47,172 nt of DNA from positions 1-47,172 of the forward strand of contig JAUNVF010000014.1 of NCBI GenBank assembly GCA_030537815.1, written 5' to 3'. The stretch comes from Tissierellia bacterium. Its GTDB lineage: Bacteria > Bacillota > Clostridia > Tissierellales > Peptoniphilaceae. This document shows positions 26,281-35,152 of the stretch, piece after piece. A program made the translations under genes and the position numbers. Within the stretch, counting starts at the first letter, position 1. Each line of letters starts with the position of its first letter. The notes below the pieces were generated by a model, which was not told where the DNA came from, did no database searches, and was given only the letters and a program-made list of their open reading frames with translations.

Positions 26281-27384
26281 ATGTTTAATTTGAGAAAGAA
26301 AAATTTTTTAAAATTGGATCTACCCTTAGCTATAATAATAATCATTCTTTGTTTATTTGGACTTTTAGTGCTCTATAGCGCTAGTTTGAGCTTAGATTAT
26401 AATCCAATAAAATCACAGATTATAGCTACTATACTAGGATTTTTCTCTATGATTATAATCCTACTTATCGACTATGATTTTATAAAGAGCCTCTACAAAC
26501 CCATATACGCCGTGAGCATATTTCTTCTCGTCTTAGTATTCTTTTTTGGAACCGGGGGCGAGGAATGGGGTGCTGATATTTGGCTTAGCATCGGACCTTT
26601 GACATTTCAGCCATCTGAATTTGTAAAAATAGGACTCATTATATCATTGTCAAGATATATAGAAATAAATATTAAAAATCTAAATAAACCACTTACGCTT
26701 TTAAAAGTATTATTTTTTGCATTTTTACCCGTCATTTTAATAGTAAAAGAAGATTTTGGTTCTGCTGCCGTAATCGTATTTATAATCGGCGTCATGCTCT
26801 TTACGGCCGGAATCTCATATAAATATATCGCCGCTGTCGGAATTCTATCGATAGGATCTGCGCCTATACTCTACTCTCGCTTAGATGAATTCCAAAAAAA
26901 CAGAATCCTAAATTTTTTGGATCCTTCTAGGGATATTACAGATACAGGTTTTCAAATGCACCAGGGAAAGATAGCAATCGGATCCGGACAGCTGACAGGT
27001 AGAGGGCTATTCAGAGGAGTTCAAACCCAGAATAATTTTATACCCGAAAAACAGACAGATTATATATTTCCCGTCCTAGCTGAGGAATTTGGATTTCTCG
27101 GAGCTTTCTCAGTAATTATTTTATATGGGATAATGATCTATAGAATGATAATAGTGGCTAAAAATAGCAAAGATATTTATGGAACACTACTTACAATGGG
27201 AATTGCGGGAATGTTTCTCGCACATATATTCGAAAATATTGGAATGACTATCGGAATCATGCCTGTAACAGGAATACCTCTTCCGTTTATGAGCCATGGA
27301 GGAACATTTCAATTGACTAATTTAATAGCAATCGGTTTGGTTCTCGCCGTAAGTGTAGAAAGACAAAAATTAGATTTTAGTTGA
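26281..27384 (+). CDS. rodA: RodA/FtsW family peptidoglycan glycosyltransferase
   Basis: SEDS proteins polymerise glycan strands from lipid II during elongation (RodA) or division (FtsW). This 367-residue protein has about ten membrane segments, LVLYSAS in the first helix, FQPSEFVKIGLI, VLAEEFGFLGAF and VTGIPLPFMSHGGT, all family motifs. RodA is more likely than FtsW from the short N-terminus and PLPFMSHGGT ending, but this is not certain. GGAGG is 5 nt before the ATG at 26281; an in-frame TTG at 26269 overlaps this site and is less likely. Confidence 0.9.
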   Translation: MFNLRKKNFLKLDLPLAIIIIILCLFGLLVLYSASLSLDYNPIKSQIIATILGFFSMIIILLIDYDFIKSLYKPIYAVSIFLLVLVFFFGTGGEEWGADIWLSIGPLTFQPSEFVKIGLIISLSRYIEINIKNLNKPLTLLKVLFFAFLPVILIVKEDFGSAAVIVFIIGVMLFTAGISYKYIAAVGILSIGSAPILYSRLDEFQKNRILNFLDPSRDITDTGFQMHQGKIAIGSGQLTGRGLFRGVQTQNNFIPEKQTDYIFPVLAEEFGFLGAFSVIILYGIMIYRMIIVAKNSKDIYGTLLTMGIAGMFLAHIFENIGMTIGIMPVTGIPLPFMSHGGTFQLTNLIAIGLVLAVSVERQKLDFS

Positions 27385-27393
27385 GGTGGTTAT

Positions 27394-28440
27394 ATGAAAG
27401 AAATACTCGTTATTGAAACAGGGGGCACATTTGCAACTGGAGCGACCGGAGATATCAGGAGACTAAATGCTCCTGACGAAAAGAAGATATACGATTATGA
27501 AATAGTAAAAACCAGAATAAAAAAATACGATTTCAATATCTCTGTAAAAAGTCCATTTTATACATTGTCTGAAAATATGACGATTGAAAATTTAAATATA
27601 CTTTTAGATTTTTTATATGATTTGGATTTTAGCAAATATGACGGGATAATTATAATCCACGGAACTGACACATTAGCTTACACCTCGAATCTCCTCAGCA
27701 TGGTTTTTAGCGACAGAGATATACCCATAGTCATGGTATCGAGCAATCATCCTCTTTCAAACACCATGTCAAATGGAATCGCCAATTTTATTTCTGCTCT
27801 CGACTTTATCGCAAAGGTCGGATTAAACGGAGTATATGTCATGTATAGAAATCACAATGATATACTTCAAGTCCATTTAGGTTCCAGGATAAAGCAGATG
27901 AATCAAGTCATCGACTCTTATGAGAGCTTTAAAAACTTAAATTTCGGAGTTATAGCCGATGGTGATTTCTATCTCAATTCAAATATTGGAAATCCTAGCT
28001 TTGAAGAGATTAAAAATAATCATTACAAACATAAAAATAAGATCAATATGAATAGTAGAGTCATCCTTATCTACCCATATGTCGGCTTGAGATATGACTA
28101 CTATTCGATAGACGACGACATAGACGCAATAGTTTGCGGAGTATATCATTCCGGCACCGTCAATTCGCAGGATATACATATTGATCAATCTATAAATACA
28201 CTAATAGAAAAAGCAGAAAAACTAGATATCCCAATTTTTATAGGAGAACTTACATCCGGAATCGAAAAATATGAATCAGTTGAAAAAATTAAAGAATCAA
28301 ATGTCGTCTTTCCGGTTTACGATATATCATTGGAAAATCTATATATGAAGGTTCACCTTGGGCTCTCACTTACAAATGAAAATGAAGAATTATATAGATT
28401 TGTAAATGAAACAAATATCTTTTTTGAAAAACTAAAATAA
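27394..28440 (+). CDS. L-asparaginase, type I-like
   Basis: Asparaginase hydrolyses asparagine to aspartate and ammonia. The two catalytic threonines are visible: Thr12 in VIETGGTFAT and Thr91 in IIHGTDTLAYTS, next to Asp92. There is no signal peptide, so it is a cytoplasmic (type I) enzyme; 348 residues is normal. It starts 9 nt after rodA with GAGGTGG before the ATG, so the two are co-transcribed. The rest of the domain diverges somewhat, so a related amidohydrolase activity remains possible. Confidence 0.85.
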   Translation: MKEILVIETGGTFATGATGDIRRLNAPDEKKIYDYEIVKTRIKKYDFNISVKSPFYTLSENMTIENLNILLDFLYDLDFSKYDGIIIIHGTDTLAYTSNLLSMVFSDRDIPIVMVSSNHPLSNTMSNGIANFISALDFIAKVGLNGVYVMYRNHNDILQVHLGSRIKQMNQVIDSYESFKNLNFGVIADGDFYLNSNIGNPSFEEIKNNHYKHKNKINMNSRVILIYPYVGLRYDYYSIDDDIDAIVCGVYHSGTVNSQDIHIDQSINTLIEKAEKLDIPIFIGELTSGIEKYESVEKIKESNVVFPVYDISLENLYMKVHLGLSLTNENEELYRFVNETNIFFEKLK

Positions 28441-28461
28441 ATTCCAATTTCATAAATCGCA

Positions 28462-28495
28462 AAAGACTCCCTCAGCTATAGCTGAGGGAGTCTTT
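28462..28495. terminator. Bidirectional terminator
   Basis: A perfect 34-nt inverted repeat with arms AAAGACTCCCTCAGCTA lies between convergent genes; T/A-rich flanks on both sides. Confidence 0.85.
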
Positions 28496-28509
28496 ATAAA
28501 TCTAGCAAA

Positions 28510-28854
28510 TTATTTTTTAAATGATCCACCTGGGATTAACATCTCTACAACCCCAAGTACAAGTCCACCGATTAAAGCTCCAATTATGCTTACATTGAAA
28601 CCACTTACGACTTTACCCGCTAAAAATAGTATCAATGCAGTTACTAAGAAGCCTGAAATGCCTTTAGCCAATCCTGATCTTTCAAGACCGGTCAAAGTCG
28701 CTAATAGATGTTGAATTATTGCTATTGCAAGCGCTGCTATCGCCAAGGTTCCAAATCCACCTTGTACAGACATTCCCGGTGTTAAAACCGATGTCAACCA
28801 AACAACCAGCATCGCCAATACTATTCTGATGATTAAACCGACTACATTTTTCAT
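28510..28854 (-). CDS. Small phage-holin-like (superfamily IV) membrane protein 1
   Basis: A 114-residue protein with four hydrophobic segments separated by short turns (LTPGMSVQGG, GLERSGLAKGISG). It resembles the four-helix membrane proteins annotated as phage holin family. Its close paralog lies at 29109-29453, with equal length and the same plan (RIVLAM..., VSGFNVSIIGALIGGLVLGVVEML). No phage genes surround it, so a holin role is doubtful. GGAGGAG precedes the ATG. It has its own upstream region. Confidence 0.75.
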   Translation of the reverse strand: MKNVVGLIIRIVLAMLVVWLTSVLTPGMSVQGGFGTLAIAALAIAIIQHLLATLTGLERSGLAKGISGFLVTALILFLAGKVVSGFNVSIIGALIGGLVLGVVEMLIPGGSFKK

Positions 28855-29063
28855 AACTAATCTCCTCCATTCTTTTAAATTAAATCTAATTGATTTTCAT
28901 AATCTTATATATCCTAATACTCAAAAAAATAAACATATTTTGTTAAAAAAGATAAAATTATAAAGAATATTTCATATTTGTATTCAAATACTATGCCAAC
29001 TTAACAATTATACTAAATTAATAATAGAATTTGTAGAAATTTTCATTAAATAGATAACTAAAA

Positions 29064-29096
29064 AGGCCGAGATGATTAAAACTCTCATCTCAGCCA
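29064..29096 (-). terminator. Terminator of the lysozyme/holin-like operon
   Basis: GGCCGAGATGA (29065-29075) pairs with TCATCTCAGCC (29085-29095) with one mismatch/wobble, followed on the minus strand by five T. Confidence 0.85.
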
Positions 29097-29108
29097 ATTA
29101 ATTTATAA

Positions 29109-29453
29109 CTATTTTAAAAGTGATTTAGGCAGTATCATTTCAACTATCCCTATAACCACAGAACCTATCAATGCTCCAAATATAGTAACTCTGAAACCGC
29201 TTACTATCATCCCGGTCAAGTATAAAACCAAAGCAGATATCAAACATCCACTACATCCTCTTTTAGTCGCTGAATCTCTTATATCCAACATATCTGTCAG
29301 CACAGAATGTATAATACCTACAGCGAGACCGGCAAATAAATAAGTTTTCAATCCACCTCTGGCCGAGATGCCGGGAGTCAAAAATGCTACTAAGGCTATT
29401 GCTATCATAGCATATACTACTCTTAAAACAATATTTTTCAAATTTGTATTCAT
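29109..29453 (-). CDS. Small phage-holin-like (superfamily IV) membrane protein 2
   Basis: A 114-residue, four-helix membrane protein and paralog of the gene at 28510. The shared pattern includes LTPGISARGG, VGIIHSVLTD, VSGFRVTIFGALIGSVV and VEMILPKSLLK. It begins 8 nt behind the GH25 lysozyme gene, so the pair is arranged like an endolysin-holin cassette. A Cys-rich patch (RGCSGCLISA) is unique to this copy. Confidence 0.75.
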   Translation of the reverse strand: MNTNLKNIVLRVVYAMIAIALVAFLTPGISARGGLKTYLFAGLAVGIIHSVLTDMLDIRDSATKRGCSGCLISALVLYLTGMIVSGFRVTIFGALIGSVVIGIVEMILPKSLLK

Positions 29454-29461
29454 AAAATCTC

Positions 29462-30343
29462 CTATTTTCGTCTCTTTATAAATTTTAATACCTTCTCAAC
29501 GGTCTCAAGTCTATTTCTGCCAAATATAATATGATTGGCATTAATATCATCAGGCTTTTTTCCAATATGGATTATCCTACTATAATCGCTCAATGATTTT
29601 CCCTTATTAAAATATATCGGAATATTCTCATTATCTGCTAATATTTCAGCCGCCATTCTATCACTTTCATTTGAATATACTACTATTGATTTTTCCTCTT
29701 TGATTTCGATACCAAATCCATTAAGACCATTGACTTTCATTATTTCCGGATAGTTCTTATAAGCTATATTTAAATCTACATTTCCTATTATTCCATCTAC
29801 AGATCCGGTAGAAGAATATTGCCAAATCCCATAATTACCACTATATTTTGGCCTTTGCGTCCATTCGGCCAACCATATATCGTATTCGGTTAATCTGCTC
29901 ATATTCAAATAATTCTCAAGCCAATACCTCGAACTGTATATGGCGACATAATAACCATATGACTCTATATATTTTAAAAATGAATCTGCAATATCAGTTA
30001 ATTCTTCGCCTCTTAAACCGGCTTGAGCATCCTCGTCTTCTATATCGAGAACGACTGGATATTCAAATCTTTTACCTCTAATCGTATCAAGGAAAAAAGA
30101 TGCCTCTCTTAAAGCCTCAGAAATACTCTTAGCATAAGAATAATGATAAACTCCTATATCTAATCCTACCGAGCGGGCATTAATATAATTTTTTTCAAAA
30201 TTCTGATCATATCCATTATTTATAAATTCCCTAGACCCGTCACCATAAGAAGATCTTATCATGACAAAATCAATACCTGATCTCTTTACCTTCTCCCAAT
30301 TAATCTCCCCATTCCAAATACTTATATCGATACCTTTAATCAT
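29462..30343 (-). CDS. GH25 lysozyme with C-terminal CWB2-like module
   Basis: GH25 enzymes cut the beta-1,4 bond between MurNAc and GlcNAc. The domain (1-200) starts at IKGIDISIWNG with Asp6 and has the catalytic pair Asp100 and Glu102 in VVLDIEDE, plus WLAEWTQRPKYSGNYGIWQY. The last 80 residues (KSIVVYSNESDRMAAEILAD, RIIHIGKKPDD, HIIFGRNRLETVEKVLKF) resemble one CWB2 wall-binding repeat, apparently circularly permuted. There is no signal peptide, so export would need a holin or another route; the next gene is a holin-like protein. Confidence 0.9.
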   Translation of the reverse strand: MIKGIDISIWNGEINWEKVKRSGIDFVMIRSSYGDGSREFINNGYDQNFEKNYINARSVGLDIGVYHYSYAKSISEALREASFFLDTIRGKRFEYPVVLDIEDEDAQAGLRGEELTDIADSFLKYIESYGYYVAIYSSRYWLENYLNMSRLTEYDIWLAEWTQRPKYSGNYGIWQYSSTGSVDGIIGNVDLNIAYKNYPEIMKVNGLNGFGIEIKEEKSIVVYSNESDRMAAEILADNENIPIYFNKGKSLSDYSRIIHIGKKPDDINANHIIFGRNRLETVEKVLKFIKRRK

Positions 30344-30411
30344 ATATACCTCCGCAAATATTTTGATTATATCTAACGGGAAAAATTAATTATTACTAAG
30401 AGATTTCGAGA

Positions 30412-31308
30412 TTAATTGATAAAGTCATATTCTCCTTGAGGATCTGAATTAAAGAAGATGCATATTATATCTGGACCCGTATGTGCTCCGATGACAGTTC
30501 CAATAAATGACATCATTATATTCTCTTCTTTTATGTCAAACTCATCCTTTAGGACATTTTTAAGCTTCTCAGCTTCTTCAAGCCAATCTCCATGACATAT
30601 CGCTATCGTCTGCTCTGGATTAAACTTACCACCCGACGACAATTCATTCATATGATCGAATAATTTTTTATAAAGGGTCTTCGTTCCCCTTGCCTTATCT
30701 ATGGCATTGAGCTTGCCATCTTCCTTGCTAAGGCTAAGTATAGGCTTGATATTCAATAAACCTCCTAACACCTTGGAAGTTCTGGAAACTCTACCTCCTC
30801 TGAATAGGTATTCGAGATCTCCAACTGAATACAAAGCTTCGTGATTTAATTTTATAATATTTGATTTTTCTATAATCTCTTTTGCTGACAATCCATCTTT
30901 TGCCATCATTGACGCTTTAACGACGAGCATTCCTTGTCCAAATGAAGCGCAAACCGTATCTACGACATAAATCTTTGCATCGGGATAATCACCGATAACA
31001 GTATCTCTGGCAATCAATGCAGAGCTATAAGTCCCCGAAATCCCAGATGATAATGTAAAGTATATCGCTTCATCGTCCGACTTGGCGTATTTAGTAAAAC
31101 AATCCACCAAATCAGTCATGGTCACCTGGGCCGTCTTGTAGACTTTGCCTTTCCTCATGCCATCATAGACTTCTTCTTTAGTGATATTTACGTCATTATA
31201 ATACTCATTTTCTCCATCATTTATGGCCATATGAAGAATTTCGATATCGTATTTATCTATATAATGCTTGGGTATATCAGCCCCGTCATCGGTAATAATC
31301 TTTACCAT
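30412..31308 (-). CDS. DegV family fatty-acid-binding protein
   Basis: DegV/FakB proteins bind a fatty acid that a partner kinase (FakA) phosphorylates. The 298-residue protein has VKIITDDGADIPKHY at the N-terminus, the conserved TAQVT segment, ISSGISGTYSS (here TLSSGISGTYSSA), FRGGRVSR and NIKPILS. An in-frame ATG at 31374 exists, but GAGGAGG stands just before the ATG at 31308, which I choose. Confidence 0.92.
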   Translation of the reverse strand: MVKIITDDGADIPKHYIDKYDIEILHMAINDGENEYYNDVNITKEEVYDGMRKGKVYKTAQVTMTDLVDCFTKYAKSDDEAIYFTLSSGISGTYSSALIARDTVIGDYPDAKIYVVDTVCASFGQGMLVVKASMMAKDGLSAKEIIEKSNIIKLNHEALYSVGDLEYLFRGGRVSRTSKVLGGLLNIKPILSLSKEDGKLNAIDKARGTKTLYKKLFDHMNELSSGGKFNPEQTIAICHGDWLEEAEKLKNVLKDEFDIKEENIMMSFIGTVIGAHTGPDIICIFFNSDPQGEYDFIN

Positions 31309-31430
31309 ACTTTCCTCCTCGTAATAAAAATAAAGCTCTCTCTTTATTATATACCAAATAAATAAATTCTTCATATATTTATTATATTTTAATCAAAAAT
31401 AAAAAAGATATCATCATATGACTTAAACTA

Positions 31431-31457
31431 AAAACAGAGCGGAAATCGCTCTGTTTT
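31431..31457 (-). terminator. Terminator of ald
   Basis: AAAACAGAGCG (31431-31441) and CGCTCTGTTTT (31447-31457) form a perfect 11-bp stem with a 5-nt loop, and the minus strand ends in a T-run. It starts at the base adjacent to the stop codon. Confidence 0.9.
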
Positions 31458-32570
31458 TTACCAGATCTTTTCTATTGGCGTGTATTCCTTATCAAATGAT
31501 TTTGCTACTGCAGGATGAATATATCTTCCTTCAGATAGATTTACGCCTTTTGCAATCGATTCATTTTCTCTTGCTGCTTTCTTCCAACCTTTATTTGCTA
31601 TCTCAAGGGCAAATTTAGTCGTCACATTGCTCAGTGCATAAGTCGCAGATCTAGAAATCGTGCCTGGTATATTTGATACAGCATAATGGATTACCCCGTA
31701 TTTATTATAAGTCGGTCTTGTATGTGTAGTGGCATGATCGATAGTCTCAACACAGCCCCCCTGGTCAACAGCTATATCTATTATTACAGATCCTTCTTCC
31801 ATAGACTTGACCATCTCAGTGGTTACAACCTTGGGAGTCCTACCACCGGGTACAAGCACTGCCCCGACTAGGAGATCAGCTGATCGAACTGTTTTTCTGA
31901 CATTGTATTCATTTGAATAAACAGTTTCAAGTCTCGATCCATATATATCTGCCAGTCTTGCGAGCCTCTCTACATCGATATCTAGCACGCTTACCCTGGC
32001 CCCGATTCCTACAGCAGTCCTTATAGCTCCTGTTCCGGCAACTCCTCCACCTACTATTACAACATGAGCAGGTGCAACTCCGGGTAGTCCCTGTAGGAGT
32101 TTTCCCTTTCCTCCACCGGCTTTCGTCAATAAAAATGCCCCTTCTTGTATCGCCATACAGCCCCCGATTTCACTCATCGGCTTTAACAAAGGAAGCTTTC
32201 CACCAACCTCAATCGTTTCAAATCCTATTCCCGTCGCTCCGCTTTCTATAAAAGCATCGACTAAGGGTTGATTTGCAGCTAAGTGAAGATAGGCAAATAC
32301 AGTCAAATTCTCATGGAGATATCCGAATTCTTTTTCAATCGGATCTTTAACCTTATATATAAATTCACTTAAACTCCATAATTCTTCGGGATTATCTATT
32401 ATTTTTGCCCCAGCTTTTCTATAGTCATCATCGCTTCTGCCTATGCCTATGCCAGCATCTTTTTCGACAAAAACTTCATGTCCGGCTTTTACAAATTCTT
32501 CTACCGAATTGGGTGTCGCACTAACTCTATATTCTTGATCTCTAACTTCTTTTGGAATTCCTACTTTCAT
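31458..32570 (-). CDS. ald: Alanine dehydrogenase
   Basis: Ald interconverts L-alanine and pyruvate plus ammonia with NAD. The 370-residue protein has Lys75 and His96 in IYKVKDP and FAYLHLAA, the NAD motif VVIVGGGVAGTGA and an Asp near 269 in IIDIAVDQGG, all at positions known for the family. I choose the ATG at 32570 because GGGGG stands at proper distance; the upstream ATG at 32576 is too close. In an amino-acid fermenter it would serve oxidation of alanine in a Stickland couple with glycine reductase. Confidence 0.96.
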   Translation of the reverse strand: MKVGIPKEVRDQEYRVSATPNSVEEFVKAGHEVFVEKDAGIGIGRSDDDYRKAGAKIIDNPEELWSLSEFIYKVKDPIEKEFGYLHENLTVFAYLHLAANQPLVDAFIESGATGIGFETIEVGGKLPLLKPMSEIGGCMAIQEGAFLLTKAGGGKGKLLQGLPGVAPAHVVIVGGGVAGTGAIRTAVGIGARVSVLDIDVERLARLADIYGSRLETVYSNEYNVRKTVRSADLLVGAVLVPGGRTPKVVTTEMVKSMEEGSVIIDIAVDQGGCVETIDHATTHTRPTYNKYGVIHYAVSNIPGTISRSATYALSNVTTKFALEIANKGWKKAARENESIAKGVNLSEGRYIHPAVAKSFDKEYTPIEKIW

Positions 32571-32592
32571 CAACATTCCCCCTAACAGACAT

Positions 32593-32622
32593 ACTTTACC
32601 ACATTATCTATTTATATGTCAA
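32593..32622 (-). promoter_or_regulatory. Promoter of ald
   Basis: On the minus strand a consensus TTGACA (32617-32622), 18 nt, then TAAAGT (32593-32598), about 25 nt before the start codon. Confidence 0.65.
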
Positions 32623-32920
32623 AGATATTTTATTAGAGATTTACTATGTTGATATACGCTGACAAATCAAATCTATTAATTTAGTCGATCAAATCCCCGC
32701 CTTTAATATTACTAAATTAAACAAGATGGAATCTATATCAATATCTTCATTATCTGCATATTTAAAAGAAATAATCGATTATGCGAAATAAAGTCTAGAT
32801 AAAACAATATCAAGACTTTGATAATATAAATTCTATATCTAATAGAGTCTTCCAATGGAATTTTCGAAATAATCATTTTAATTCAATCTAAATCAATGCC
32901 GGAGAACCGCTTATACAATA
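32623..32920. other. Intergenic stretch without a recognised gene
   Basis: Between the ald promoter and the terminator of the dehydrogenase gene I see only AT-rich sequence with short frames. The longest plausible one is a 21-codon frame at 32726-32791 without a ribosome binding site. Confidence 0.6.
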
Positions 32921-32942
32921 AAAAAAGCCCGGGGGCTTTTTT
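32921..32942 (-). terminator. Terminator of the 2-hydroxyacid dehydrogenase gene
   Basis: AAAAAAGCC and GGCTTTTTT pair around CGGG directly behind the coding region, with a T-run on the minus strand. Confidence 0.8.
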
Positions 32943-33892
32943 TATTTATGCTCTATTAAATTTTTAGCTTCACCATTGATATAGGAAATGGTATTGTCAA
33001 AGGCGATTTTAGCTCTCCTAATCATAGCTTCTTTTGTCAAATAAGCTATATGCGGAGTCAGAATCGCATTTTTTGCCTTTAGAATCGGATAATCCTTCGG
33101 TATCGGCGGCTCCATATCATATACATCTATTCCGGCTCCGGCGATAATCCCTTCATTTAAAGCATTTGCAAGCGCATCATTATCTATTATCTTTCCTCTT
33201 GCACAATTTATAAGGAGAGCTGTATCTTTCATGAGACGAAATTCTCTCTCTCCTAAAAATCTCTCCGTCTTTTCATTGACAGGAAGGTGAATAGACAAGA
33301 TATCCGACTTTTTAAGCAAATCGTCGAGATTTAAATAATTTCCTATAGATGAAAATTCCTCTTTTTCACTTATATCATAACCATATAAATTTGCACCGAA
33401 TGCTTTAAAAAGCTTTGCAGTTTCAATTCCTATATTTCCAGTGCCTATTATACCGACATTTTTGCCTCTTATCTCCCTTCCGGGAATCGGCATTCCTGAT
33501 TTTCTAATTTCAGAGTTTAAAGCCGAAATATTTCTATATAGATCGAGTACCAATCCTATCACTATTTCTGAAACTGCAATATCCGAATAGCCGGATGCAT
33601 TTGATATATCTATTCCTTTACTAAATGCTTCTTTTACAGCTACATGATCGAATCCAGTAAAGGCGATATTTATTAGCTTTGTATCTTCTAAGGATTCCAC
33701 TACTTCTCTTGGGAAAGGATTATTTGCAATCATTATTATATCAGCATTTTTACATCTCTCAGCCATCTCTTTATAATCATTCGTCTTTTCATCGTAATAC
33801 TCAAAATCATGGCCCATCGAATTTAATTCATCTTTAAAATCTTCTACCATTTCAATGGGTATACCGAGAGGCTCCAATAATTTTACTAGCAT
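32942..33892 (-). CDS. D-isomer-specific 2-hydroxyacid dehydrogenase
   Basis: This NAD-dependent enzyme reduces 2-oxoacids to D-2-hydroxyacids or the reverse. The 316-residue protein has the Rossmann motif GIIGTGNIGIETAKLF (about 147-162) and the catalytic triad Arg232 (INCARGK), Glu261 (YDMEPP) and His281 (TPHIAYLT). The exact substrate (glycerate, lactate, phosphoglycerate or other) cannot be read from the sequence. GGAGGG precedes the ATG. It starts 17 nt behind the ATP-cone gene. Confidence 0.93.
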   Translation of the reverse strand: MLVKLLEPLGIPIEMVEDFKDELNSMGHDFEYYDEKTNDYKEMAERCKNADIIMIANNPFPREVVESLEDTKLINIAFTGFDHVAVKEAFSKGIDISNASGYSDIAVSEIVIGLVLDLYRNISALNSEIRKSGMPIPGREIRGKNVGIIGTGNIGIETAKLFKAFGANLYGYDISEKEEFSSIGNYLNLDDLLKKSDILSIHLPVNEKTERFLGEREFRLMKDTALLINCARGKIIDNDALANALNEGIIAGAGIDVYDMEPPIPKDYPILKAKNAILTPHIAYLTKEAMIRRAKIAFDNTISYINGEAKNLIEHK

Positions 33893-33909
33893 ATTCCCTC
33901 CGACTTTAA

Positions 33910-34317
33910 TTATCTATTATATCCGCTATATCCAACGAGAACCGCATCATAGTCATTGTTTTCGAGCACATTTTTAGTATATTCGATTATCTCATTTGAG
34001 TTTACTATCTTCCTAGAATCTTCATGAATCTTTTCTTTTACTCTTTTTACTATGAAATTAAGTTCACCTCTCGTAAGTGGATGCTTTACATCATCAGAAG
34101 CAGCTGCAATATTTCTTAGTAATTTTTCATCGTCAAATGACTCGAGATATCCCCTCCTCTTGATTACAAAGATACCATCTTTGTCGATTAAAAGGCTGTT
34201 TAGAACCTCCATCTTTAAATTGTCAAGAAATGAAAGAGTTTCTCTATTGGTAAGCTTTTCTGTCTTGATATATTCCGTTATCTCTTTTACTAATTTGTTT
34301 TCTGCATCTTTAGCCAA
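33910..34317 (-). CDS. Stand-alone ATP-cone domain protein
   Basis: This 135-residue protein consists of a short helical N-terminus (1-48) and one ATP-cone domain (49-134). The domain shows the family pattern FVIKRRGYLESFDDEKLLRN, a middle helix KRVKEKIHE, and NSNEIIEYTKNVLENNDYD followed by VGYSGYNR. ATP-cones are nucleotide-sensing modules of ribonucleotide reductases and of the regulator NrdR. This protein lacks the NrdR zinc ribbon and any reductase domain, so its role is open. It starts with TTG, preceded by GGAGGTG. Confidence 0.82.
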   Translation of the reverse strand: MAKDAENKLVKEITEYIKTEKLTNRETLSFLDNLKMEVLNSLLIDKDGIFVIKRRGYLESFDDEKLLRNIAAASDDVKHPLTRGELNFIVKRVKEKIHEDSRKIVNSNEIIEYTKNVLENNDYDAVLVGYSGYNR

Positions 34318-34396
34318 TCAAAACACCTCCTATTATTTTTGTATTACCCTTGATATATCTTTTAAATCATTTATAAAATCTATGGGAATATGTAAT

Positions 34397-35152
34397 CTAA
34401 GTTAAGCTCTCAATTAATATCTTTGCAGCTGCAGCTAATGCCATGATTACAAAAAATGGCTTGATGAGTTTTACCCCGCCTTTTAAAGCTACAGTCGATC
34501 CGATATAACCTCCGGCCATCATTACGAGAGCTGTAGGTATCGCATATAGAAATATTATTTTCCCATTTAATGCAAATGTAACCAATGCTGCTAAATTGCT
34601 CGTTAGGTTGAGTACCTTCGAATTTCCACTAGCCCTTACATAATCGAATCCAAAAATCTTAATTAGACCGAATATTATAAAAGAACCGGTTCCCGGTCCA
34701 AAAAAACCATCGTAAAATCCAAGTAGAAAGGCGAATACTATTCCCTTTATTATATTCTTATTGGTCATTCCCTTATACTCATTTACCAGCCCCTGTGACT
34801 TAGAGAAAAAAGAATAAATTCCAACGACTATGAGTAATACCATTATCATGGGTTGTAGAAATTCCGTACTCAATTTAAGGACTAAGAGTACGCCGAGTAC
34901 AGAACCGATAAGTGAAAAAGGTATAAGATATTTTAGTAATTTAAATTCAACTTTACCGTCTTTATAATATCTATATGTGCTTATTATCGTTCCCGTCGAC
35001 ATAGAGAATTTATTTGTACCAAGTGCTATATGCGTTGGAAAACCTGCTATCATAAATGATGGTATGCTTATAATACCGCCACCTCCGGCAACCGCATCGA
35101 CAAATGCTGCCATAAAAGCTGCTGGAAGTAAAAATAACCAATTTATATTCAT
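34397..35152 (-). CDS. TauE/SafE (TSUP) family permease
   Basis: A 251-residue protein with about eight membrane segments and the two half-repeat motifs of the family: AFVDAVAGGGGIISIPSF with ALGTNKFS near the N-terminus, and GFYDGFFGPGTGSFIIF with RASGNSKVLN in the second half. TSUP proteins export or import small anions such as sulfite or sulfonates; the substrate here is unknown. The ATG overlaps the ogt stop (ATGA). Confidence 0.92.
   Translation of the reverse strand: MNINWLFLLPAAFMAAFVDAVAGGGGIISIPSFMIAGFPTHIALGTNKFSMSTGTIISTYRYYKDGKVEFKLLKYLIPFSLIGSVLGVLLVLKLSTEFLQPMIMVLLIVVGIYSFFSKSQGLVNEYKGMTNKNIIKGIVFAFLLGFYDGFFGPGTGSFIIFGLIKIFGFDYVRASGNSKVLNLTSNLAALVTFALNGKIIFLYAIPTALVMMAGGYIGSTVALKGGVKLIKPFFVIMALAAAAKILIESLT

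Noticed and set aside
28510..30343. Prophage remnant
   Set aside because: Only lysozyme and holin-like genes are present; no integrase, structural gene, attachment site or change in composition is visible.
32726..32791. 21-codon frame in the intergenic stretch, slightly like the N-terminus of exonuclease VII large subunit
   Set aside because: Too short, no ribosome binding site, and similarity rests on a few common residues.
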